Positions 58,149 through 64,000 of a DNA stretch of 64,000 bases are shown here, piece by piece. This DNA comes from an uncultured Caulobacterales bacterium (lineage in GTDB: Bacteria > Pseudomonadota > Alphaproteobacteria > Caulobacterales > Caulobacteraceae): positions 57,113-121,112 of the forward strand of contig CAIUMD010000047.1 in assembly GCA_903900155.1 (NCBI GenBank), in the 5' to 3' direction. The position numbers were made by a program, and so were the translations under genes. The notes beneath the pieces were generated by a model. The model ran no database searches. It was not told the DNA's origin and was given only the letters and a program-made list of their open reading frames with translations. Numbering within the stretch: position 1 is the stretch's first letter; every line of letters starts with the position of its first letter.

Positions 58149-58474
58149 GGCGTCAGCTTGATGAGGGCCGTGGAGATGGTCATCAGCACCGCTACGCCGC
58201 TCAGGATCGCCCAGCCCTGCAGGCGGATCTTCTCGCTGAGATCGGCGCGGAGGCGACTTTCCATCAGGGCCATTTCCGCCCGCACAGCGGCGAATTCGTT
58301 TTTGATATCGACGCGAGTCGCGACGAGTTCCGTCTTCGTCGCTAGGTCGCTGATGTCCGGAAGCATGGTGGCCTGCTGCACGATTTCAACCACGGTTTCG
58401 GCCACGTGCTGATCCATGCCGGCTTCACGAAGCCGTTTTGAAGCATTTAGCGTGTCGAAGCCGATAGCGATCAT
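58145..58474 (-). CDS. Coiled-coil membrane protein (DUF1640/CCDC90-like)
   Basis: A 109-residue protein. The N-terminal part (GFDTLNASKRLREAGMDQHVAETVVEIVQQAT) is followed by a heptad-like coiled coil (LATKTELVATRVDIKNEFAAVRAEMALMESRLRADLSEKIR) and a C-terminal transmembrane helix (WAILSGVAVLMTISTALIKL). This layout is that of the DUF1640 family, related to mitochondrial MCU regulator 1, whose bacterial role is unknown. ATG 58474 is preferred over GTG 58480. Confidence 0.78.
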   Translation of the reverse strand: MIAIGFDTLNASKRLREAGMDQHVAETVVEIVQQATMLPDISDLATKTELVATRVDIKNEFAAVRAEMALMESRLRADLSEKIRLQGWAILSGVAVLMTISTALIKLTP

Positions 58475-58532
58475 AGCCACATGCTATCCGTTTGTTCTCG
58501 TTTCATCCACAATTTTCGCGGCAGCTGAAACG

Positions 58533-58560
58533 AAAAAGGCCCGGATTGCTCCGGGCCTTT
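58533..58560 (-). terminator. Intrinsic terminator after clpA
   Basis: AAAGGCCCGGA (58535-58545) pairs with TCCGGGCCTTT (58550-58560), loop TTGC, with a further AA before it, which becomes the T-run on minus. It lies 21 bp beyond the clpA stop. Confidence 0.88.
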
Positions 58561-58581
58561 CCGTAGAGGTCTGAGGTCGGC

Positions 58582-60915
58582 CTATTCGGCCATGGCCGGT
58601 TCGGCTTCGTCGGTAGTCTTGCCAGCCTTCGGATCGGCGTTGCTGTCGATCTCGAAGTCGATCTTGCTGTCTGCCAGCACGACCTTGACGTGACCGCCGC
58701 GCACCAGGCGTCCGAACAGGATGTCGTCGGCCAGGGGCTTCTTGATGTGCTCCTGGATGACCCGGGCCAGCGGGCGCGCGCCATACAGCTCGTCGAAGCC
58801 ATTCTTGGCCAGCCAGTCGGCGGCGTCGTCGCTCAGTTCGATCGTGATGTTGCGGTCGGCCAGTTGGGCCTCCAGCTGCATCACGAACTTCTGCACGACC
58901 TGGCGGATGATGTCCGAGGTCAGCGGCTTGAAGGCCACGACGGCGTCCAGGCGGTTGCGGAACTCCGGCGTGAACAGGCGCTTGAGGGCGGCCTCTTCCT
59001 CGCCTTCGACCTTGCTGCGGCCGAAGCCGATCGAGTTGCGCTGGGCGTCGGACGCCCCCGCATTGGTGGTCATGATCAGGACCACGTTGCGGAAGTCGAC
59101 CTTCTTGCCGTTGCTGTCGGTCAGCGTCCCATTGTCCATAACCTGCAGCAGGATGTTGTAGACATCCCCGTGCGCCTTCTCGATCTCGTCGAGCAGGACG
59201 ACGGCGTGCGGGTGCTGGTCGACCGCGTCGGTCAGCTGACCGCCCTGGTCGAAGCCGACATAGCCGGGAGGGGCGCCGATCAGGCGGCTCACGGTATGGC
59301 GCTCCATGTATTCCGACATGTCGAAGCGCAGCATCTCGATGCCCAGGGTCTGGGCCAGCTGCTTGGCGGCTTCGGTCTTGCCGACGCCGGTCGGGCCGCT
59401 GAACAGGTACGAGCCGATCGGCTTGTTGGGTTCACGCAGGCCGGCGCGGGCCAGCTTCATGGCGGACGACAGCTGGGTCAGGGCTTCTTCCTGGCCGAAC
59501 ACCGCGCGCTTCAGATCGGTCTCGAGTTCCTTGAGGGCCTCGGTGTCCGACTTGCTGACCGACTTGGGCGGGATGCGGGCGATCTTGGCGACGACGGCCT
59601 CGATCTCCTTCACGCCGATGGTCTTCTTGCGGCGGCTTTCCGGCAGCAACATCTGGCTGGCGCCGGCTTCGTCGATCACGTCGATCGCCTTGTCCGGCAG
59701 CTTGCGGTCGGTGATGTACTTGGCCGACAGCTCCACCGCGACCTTCAGGGCCTCGGCGGTATATTTCAGCTTGTGGAAGTCCTCGTAGTAGGTCTTCAGG
59801 CCCTTGAGGATCTTGATGGTGTCTTCCACCGTCGGTTCGTTGACGTCGATCTTCTGGAAGCGACGGACCAGGGCCCGATCCTTCTCGAAGTGCTGGCGGA
59901 ACTCCTTGTAGGTGGTCGAGCCCATGCAGCGCAGCGAGCCGGAGGCGAGCGCGGGCTTCAAAAGATTGGAAGCATCCATCGCCCCGCCGCTGGTCGCGCC
60001 AGCGCCGATGACGGTGTGGATCTCGTCGATGAACAGCACCGCGTTCGGGTGGTTCTCCAGTTCCTTGACGACCTGCTTGACGCGCTCTTCGAAATCGCCG
60101 CGATAGCGGGTGCCGGCCAGCAGCGCGCCCATGTCGAGCGAGTAGATGGTGGCGCCTTCCAAGACCTCGGGGACCTGGTGCGTGACGATCTTGCGGGCCA
60201 GGCCCTCGGCGATGGCGGTCTTGCCGACGCCGGGGTCGCCCACCAGCAGCGGGTTGTTCTTGGTGCGACGGCACAGGATCTGGATCGCGCGTTCCACTTC
60301 GTTCGCGCGGCCGATCAGCGGGTCGACCTTGCCCTGGCGGGCCTTTTCGTTGAGGTCGACGCAATAGGCTTCCAGAGCCTCGCCGCCCGTCTTGGTGTTG
60401 GGCTTCTCGCCGTCGTCCTCGGTCTGGTTCGAGCCGGCGCTGGCGCCCTTGACGCTCTTGACTTCCGAGGCGCCCGCCTTCTTGGCGATGCCGTGGGCGA
60501 TGAAGTTGACCGCATCGTACCGCGTCATGTCCTGCTCCTGCAGGAAATAGGCGGCGTGGCTTTCGCGTTCGGAGAAGATGGCGACCAGAACATTGGCGCC
60601 GGTCACTTCCTCGCGACCCGACGACTGGACGTGGATCACCGCGCGCTGGATCACGCGCTGGAAGCCGGCGGTCGGCTTGGCGTCCTCGTCGTCATCGACG
60701 ACCAGCGAGGCCAGTTCGACGTCGAGATAGTTCGAGAGGCTCTTCTTCAGCGCGGCGAGATCGACGTCGCACGCGCGCATAACTCCGGCGGCGTCCTCGT
60801 CGTCGGTCAGGGAAAGCAGAAGGTGCTCGAGCGTGGCGTACTCGTGCTTACGCTGGTTGGCGTACGCGACGGCGCGGTGCAGGGACTCTTCCAGGGGGCG
60901 CGAAAAAGAGGGCAA
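58582..60915 (-). CDS. clpA: ATP-dependent Clp protease ATP-binding subunit ClpA
   Basis: A 777-residue AAA+ unfoldase that feeds substrates to ClpP. N-domain [35 protein letters not shown]1 Walker [17 protein letters not shown]2 Walker [17 protein letters not shown], Walker [22 protein letters not shown], and an acidic C-terminus. No ATG fits the conserved N-terminus; TTG 60915 is the natural start, with AGGAG nine bases upstream. It starts 13 bp after clpS and is co-transcribed with it. Confidence 0.95.
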   Translation of the reverse strand: MPSFSRPLEESLHRAVAYANQRKHEYATLEHLLLSLTDDEDAAGVMRACDVDLAALKKSLSNYLDVELASLVVDDDEDAKPTAGFQRVIQRAVIHVQSSGREEVTGANVLVAIFSERESHAAYFLQEQDMTRYDAVNFIAHGIAKKAGASEVKSVKGASAGSNQTEDDGEKPNTKTGGEALEAYCVDLNEKARQGKVDPLIGRANEVERAIQILCRRTKNNPLLVGDPGVGKTAIAEGLARKIVTHQVPEVLEGATIYSLDMGALLAGTRYRGDFEERVKQVVKELENHPNAVLFIDEIHTVIGAGATSGGAMDASNLLKPALASGSLRCMGSTTYKEFRQHFEKDRALVRRFQKIDVNEPTVEDTIKILKGLKTYYEDFHKLKYTAEALKVAVELSAKYITDRKLPDKAIDVIDEAGASQMLLPESRRKKTIGVKEIEAVVAKIARIPPKSVSKSDTEALKELETDLKRAVFGQEEALTQLSSAMKLARAGLREPNKPIGSYLFSGPTGVGKTEAAKQLAQTLGIEMLRFDMSEYMERHTVSRLIGAPPGYVGFDQGGQLTDAVDQHPHAVVLLDEIEKAHGDVYNILLQVMDNGTLTDSNGKKVDFRNVVLIMTTNAGASDAQRNSIGFGRSKVEGEEEAALKRLFTPEFRNRLDAVVAFKPLTSDIIRQVVQKFVMQLEAQLADRNITIELSDDAADWLAKNGFDELYGARPLARVIQEHIKKPLADDILFGRLVRGGHVKVVLADSKIDFEIDSNADPKAGKTTDEAEPAMAE

Positions 60916-60928
60916 CGGGGGAGGCTCC

Positions 60929-61258
60929 TCAGTCCTTTTCCATGGTGCACTGCAGGGGGTGCTGATGGCGTCGCGCCGAGTCGATGACTTGGGCGACCTT
61001 GGTTTCTGCGACTTCGTATGTGTAGACGCCGCACACCCCGACGCCGTTCTGGTGAACGTGCAGCATGATGCGAGTGGCGTCTTCACGCGACTTGTTGAAG
61101 AACCGTTCGAGAACGTAGACCACGAACTCCATCGGAGTGTAGTCGTCGTTGAGAATCAGAACTCGATAAAGCGAGGGCTTCTGCGTCTTCGGCTTCACTT
61201 CCGTGACGACCGACGACCCAGCGCCGTTGCTTTGTCCGCCTTGCTTCCGCTCGGCCAT
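60929..61258 (-). CDS. clpS: ClpS, N-end rule adaptor
   Basis: A 109-residue adaptor that binds N-terminal Leu, Phe, Tyr and Trp and hands them to ClpA. Conserved core: [61 protein letters not shown], with the ligand-pocket residues N, D and M/H in place. The N-terminal extension needed to activate ClpA (about 30 residues) is present. ATG 61258 is chosen over an upstream one. The 274-bp gap upstream (61259-61532) shows no other gene. Confidence 0.95.
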   Translation of the reverse strand: MAERKQGGQSNGAGSSVVTEVKPKTQKPSLYRVLILNDDYTPMEFVVYVLERFFNKSREDATRIMLHVHQNGVGVCGVYTYEVAETKVAQVIDSARRHQHPLQCTMEKD

Positions 61259-61532
61259 CGACTTGTTCTCTCCTGGCGAGCAAATCACCCGCCTGCCTGA
61301 ATTAGATATGGAAACGCGGCGGCATTGGAAGAGCCTGACACGCGCCTGCGCCGCTTTAGCACAGGGACGCCCAGGAATTCGGCTTCACGTTTGGGAGAGC
61401 GAAGACCGCCAACGAACGGTTCCGTGGGGGAGAGGCCCAAATGGTTAGCGACAGTCTGTCGCGCAAGGGGGGGCATCCCACGCGTGATGACGCCAATTCG
61501 GCGAATCGGCGGCGCGGGGCGGAGAGGGGCTT

Positions 61533-62009
61533 CTATTGCCCCGGCAGCGCGTACTCGAGCTCGTAAAGATGCTTGCCTTCGATCACCGTGATGATCAGCC
61601 GGCCGGTGATGCCCTTCAGCGCGCCCGAGCCGGAGTCCGGGACGATGTCGATGGTCATGCTCATGTCCTTGCCGCGCATCGACCCGCGATGGACCAGGGC
61701 GAAGCCGCCCGTCTTGCCGTCCAGCGTCCCGACCACGCGCTCGGTGGCGACATAGGCGGCCGAGCCAGGGACCTCGGTCCCGATGGTCAAAATCTCGCCC
61801 TTGCCGGTGGCGTCCAGCGCGCCGTGATAGGTCTTGTCCAGCGAGAACCGCCCCAGGGTCGAGCCTTCGGCCTTGTCCTGCTCGATCGGTTTGGTGGCGA
61901 CATCGAACGGGCCCTTGGCGTGACGCATGGCGGCCTCCGTGGCGAGGGCGGGAGGGGCGGCGGCCACGGCGGCGGCGATCGCCGGGACGATGATGCGCAG
62001 CGCGGCCAT
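61533..62009 (-). CDS. DUF3224 family periplasmic protein
   Basis: A 158-residue exported protein with signal peptide ending near PPALATEA. The body (GPFDVATKPIEQDKAEGSTLGRFSLDKTYHGALDATGKGEILT, YVATERVVGTLDGKTGGFALVHRGSM, SGALKGITGRLIITVIEGKHLYELEYALP) is the DUF3224 beta-barrel, a lipocalin-like fold with GTL-GFAL-HRG pattern. It may bind a small hydrophobic ligand; most members are cytosolic, so export is a little unusual. ATG 62009. Confidence 0.83.
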   Translation of the reverse strand: MAALRIIVPAIAAAVAAAPPALATEAAMRHAKGPFDVATKPIEQDKAEGSTLGRFSLDKTYHGALDATGKGEILTIGTEVPGSAAYVATERVVGTLDGKTGGFALVHRGSMRGKDMSMTIDIVPDSGSGALKGITGRLIITVIEGKHLYELEYALPGQ

Positions 62010-62057
62010 GACGTTCTCCCTAGAATGTCGAAATGAGAACATAATGGGAACTTGTCG

Positions 62058-63314
62058 TCAACGGCTCTTCAGCGCGCGCCCGCTGACCACGGCGCCTGCC
62101 CCGAATTTACCACGCAGGGCGTCGATCGCCGTCTCGTTCTTCAAGGTGCGGCGTTCGTCGTCGGCGAACATGTCCGAGCCGGCGGTCTCGGCGTCCATGA
62201 AGTCGGTCAGGCCCGCGCCGATCAGGCGGTAGGGTTGGCCGGGCTTTTCGGCGGCCAGAAGTTCGCGCGCCACCTGGAACAGGGTGCGGGCCGTCTGGGT
62301 CGGCACGGCCAGGGTGCGGCGGCGGGTGTGGATCTTGAAGTCGGGCGTGCGCAGCTTCAGCGTCGCCACCCGGCCGGCGACGCCCTCCTTGCGGGCCTGC
62401 TTGGCGACCTTCTCGCACAGGGGCCACAGCTCGTCCTCAAGGTCCTCGCGCTTGTGCAGGTCGTCGTTGAAGGTGGTCTCGGCGCTGATCGTCTTGCGGG
62501 CCTGATCGGGATCGACCATCCGGCTGTCCTGGCCGTGGGCGAGGCGGTGCAGGCGCATGCCGCCCGCGCCCAGGCGGTTGGCCAGCAGCTTGAGGTCGGC
62601 GGCGGCGATGTCGCCCACGGTCTTGAGCCCGATCTCGGCCAGGGACGCGACGGTGGCCGGTCCCACGCCCGGTAGGATGCTGACCGGCTTGTTCGCCAGG
62701 AAGCTCTGCGCCTCGGCCGCGCCGATGGCCGAAAAGCCGCGCGGCTTGTCCAACTCGGACGCGATCTTGGCCAGGAACTTGTTGGGCGCCAGGCCGATCG
62801 AGACGGTCAGGCCGATGTCGCGCTCGATCTCGGCCTGCAGCCGCGCCAGCATCTGGGCGGGCGTGGCGCCGTGCAGGCGTTCGGTGCCGGTCAGGTCGAT
62901 CCAGGCCTCGTCCAGCGACAGCGGCTGGATCAGCGGCGTCAGCTTGTCGAGCTTCTCGTGGATACGCCGACTCTCTTCCTTGTACTTGGCGAAGTTGGGC
63001 TTGATGACCACGGCCTGAGGGCACAGCTTCAGCGCCTTGTACATCGGCATGGCCGAGCGCGGGCCGCTCATGCGGGCGATGTAGCAGGCAGTGGTCACCA
63101 CCCCGCGCTTGCCGCCGCCGACGATGACCGGCAGGTCGCGCAAGCTGGGATCGTCGCGTTTCTCCACCGAGGCGTAGAAGGCGTCGCAGTCCAGGTGGGC
63201 GATCGACAGCGCGCCCAGCTCCTCATGGAAGACCACGCGCGGCGAGGCGCAGGACGGACAGCGCGAGACCTTGGCCTCGCCCGTCCACCCGCAGTCGCGG
63301 CACAGGCACCTCAT
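62058..63314 (-). CDS. dinB: DNA polymerase IV with N-terminal zinc ribbon
   Basis: A 418-residue Y-family translesion polymerase. Catalytic carboxylates are in AHLDCDAFYASVE (D42) and SLDEAWIDLTG, the HhH is ILPGVGPATVASLAEIGLKTVGDIAA, and the little-finger domain follows. Unlike most DinB proteins it starts with a zinc ribbon, with C5/C8 and C19/C22 (CxxC...CxxC), in front of the palm. It starts at ATG 63314, ten bases after the ROK gene stop. No beta-clamp motif is obvious at the C-terminus (ends GRALKSR). Confidence 0.9.
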   Translation of the reverse strand: MRCLCRDCGWTGEAKVSRCPSCASPRVVFHEELGALSIAHLDCDAFYASVEKRDDPSLRDLPVIVGGGKRGVVTTACYIARMSGPRSAMPMYKALKLCPQAVVIKPNFAKYKEESRRIHEKLDKLTPLIQPLSLDEAWIDLTGTERLHGATPAQMLARLQAEIERDIGLTVSIGLAPNKFLAKIASELDKPRGFSAIGAAEAQSFLANKPVSILPGVGPATVASLAEIGLKTVGDIAAADLKLLANRLGAGGMRLHRLAHGQDSRMVDPDQARKTISAETTFNDDLHKREDLEDELWPLCEKVAKQARKEGVAGRVATLKLRTPDFKIHTRRRTLAVPTQTARTLFQVARELLAAEKPGQPYRLIGAGLTDFMDAETAGSDMFADDERRTLKNETAIDALRGKFGAGAVVSGRALKSR

Positions 63315-63324
63315 GGAATGGTCC

Positions 63325-64000
63325 TCAATTCTCCGGCGGCCACAGCCAGACCGCGCCGCGCACGCCCGAGCTGTCGCCATGGACGGCCTTCTTCACCGGG
63401 GTCTCGAAGACGTCCGAGAAGACGTGCGGGGCGATGGCGGCGGGCAGGCGGTCATACAGGGCGTCGACATTCGACATGCCGCCGCCCAGCACGATGACGT
63501 CCGGATCGAGGATTTCGCAGACCACGGCCAGGCCTCGGGCTAGGCGGTCGACATAACGATCCAGGGCCGCGGCGGCCGAGGCGTCGCCCGACTGGATGGC
63601 GTCCATGGTCGCCTGGCCCGTCGGGAAGCCGGCGTCGTGCGAGAAGGCCGGGCCGGAGACCCACTTTTCCATGCATCCCTTGCGGCCGCACCAGCACTCG
63701 GGGCCGGGATATTCCTCCGGCTTGGGCCAGGGCAGGGGCATGTGGCCCCATTCGCCGCCGAAGCCGTTGTGGCCGTCGATGATGCCGCCGTCGACGACGA
63801 CTCCGCCGCCGCAGCCGGTGCCGATGATCACGGCGAAGACCGTCTTCTGGCCCGCGCCCGCGCCGTCGGTGGCTTCCGACAGGGCCAGGCAGTTGGCGTC
63901 GTTGGCCAGGCGCACCGGCCGGGCCAGGCGCTGGGTAAGGTCCTCGCCGAAGCGCTGGCCGTTCAGATAGGTGCTGTTGGCGTTGCGGATCAGGCCGCTG
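63325..64000 (-). CDS. ROK-family sugar kinase, C-terminal part (runs off the window)
   Basis: At least 225 residues of a ROK-family fructokinase/glucokinase-type kinase; the N-terminus is outside the window. VFAVIIGTGCGGGVVVDGGIIDGHNGFGGEWGHMPLPWP is the ROK sugar-binding motif, and the zinc ligands are in GHMP...CWCGRKGCMEKWVSGPAF (H and three Cys). DPDVIVLGGGMSNVDALY is the conserved ATP-side loop. The closest group looks like fructokinase (Mak/ScrK-type), but other hexoses are possible. It is directly upstream of dinB. Confidence 0.87.
   Translation of the reverse strand, partial: SGLIRNANSTYLNGQRFGEDLTQRLARPVRLANDANCLALSEATDGAGAGQKTVFAVIIGTGCGGGVVVDGGIIDGHNGFGGEWGHMPLPWPKPEEYPGPECWCGRKGCMEKWVSGPAFSHDAGFPTGQATMDAIQSGDASAAAALDRYVDRLARGLAVVCEILDPDVIVLGGGMSNVDALYDRLPAAIAPHVFSDVFETPVKKAVHGDSSGVRGAVWLWPPEN

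Noticed and set aside
58690..60987. A 765-codon open frame on the plus strand opposite clpA
   Set aside because: Composition is Leu/Gly/Arg/Asp repeats without motifs, whereas clpA on minus is fully conserved.
1..64000. CRISPR array, prophage, insertion sequence or toxin-antitoxin locus
   Set aside because: No spaced direct repeats, integrase, transposase, terminal inverted repeats with target duplication, or typical antitoxin pairs were seen.

Overview
The window is high-GC chromosomal DNA from an alphaproteobacterium, almost certainly a Caulobacter or very close relative. The evidence is the pairing of the cell-cycle genes spmX (31657-32976, with a sigma-54 promoter) and mipZ (47738-48574), a TonB-dependent receptor, a PHA phasin, Caulobacter-type GANTC and CtrA-like sites, and many intergenic palindromic repeats. 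No rRNA operon, CRISPR array, insertion sequence or prophage is visible. Both tRNAs are tRNA-Leu, with anticodons CAA and GAG. Gene density is about one gene per 0.75 kb, and several genes use TTG, GTG or CTG starts.

Layout. 1-9 kb: argH (partial) divergent from tlpA, an acyltransferase-3 membrane protein, a winged-helix regulator, gluQ, a TetR regulator facing a 36-residue membrane peptide, a Gre-like factor, an AlkA-type glycosylase and an HNH nuclease. 9-17 kb: an M1 aminopeptidase, a DedA-DsbB-Coq7 operon, and a heme-uptake locus (hutA divergent from a DUF4198 gene and an EF-hand gene, with Fur-like boxes between). 17-22 kb: small hypothetical genes, a His-rich membrane protein, a MarR gene with no ordinary start codon behind a perfect 20-bp palindrome, tRNA-Leu, a riboflavin-kinase-like protein, msrB and a DJ-1 family gene. 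22-28 kb: a 1254-residue secreted LamG-type protein coupled to a GlcG-like secreted protein, divergent from pccA.

28-37 kb: lipB, a short FliN-like protein, tRNA-Leu, mgtE, spmX, ivd, a repeat-rich interval that holds a 22-codon ORF with an exceptionally strong ribosome binding site and its own terminator, tam, and a cNMP-domain patatin. 37-44 kb: a leucine-degradation cluster (mccB, methylglutaconyl-CoA hydratase, a DUF3667 protein, mccA). Together with ivd it covers isovaleryl-CoA to HMG-CoA, but mccB carries a one-base frameshift. 44-52 kb: MliC and crystallin-like secreted proteins, a DnaQ-like exonuclease, panC, mipZ, a membrane J-domain protein, an aminotransferase and a D,D-carboxypeptidase with a SPOR domain. 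52-64 kb: phasin, RidA-GDPD-acyltransferase operon, stress proteins, HIT, a BLUF photoreceptor, clpS-clpA, a DUF3224 protein, a zinc-ribbon DinB and a partial ROK kinase.

Most of the window is core metabolism, envelope and cell-cycle genes. The parts that look least described are the small minus-strand unit at 34335-34640, the LamG/GlcG pair at 21738-25993, the RibK-like protein at 19374, the TetR-controlled membrane peptide at 5770, and the palindrome-preceded MarR gene at 18565. Function calls come from reading motifs in the translated sequence; no database search was run.
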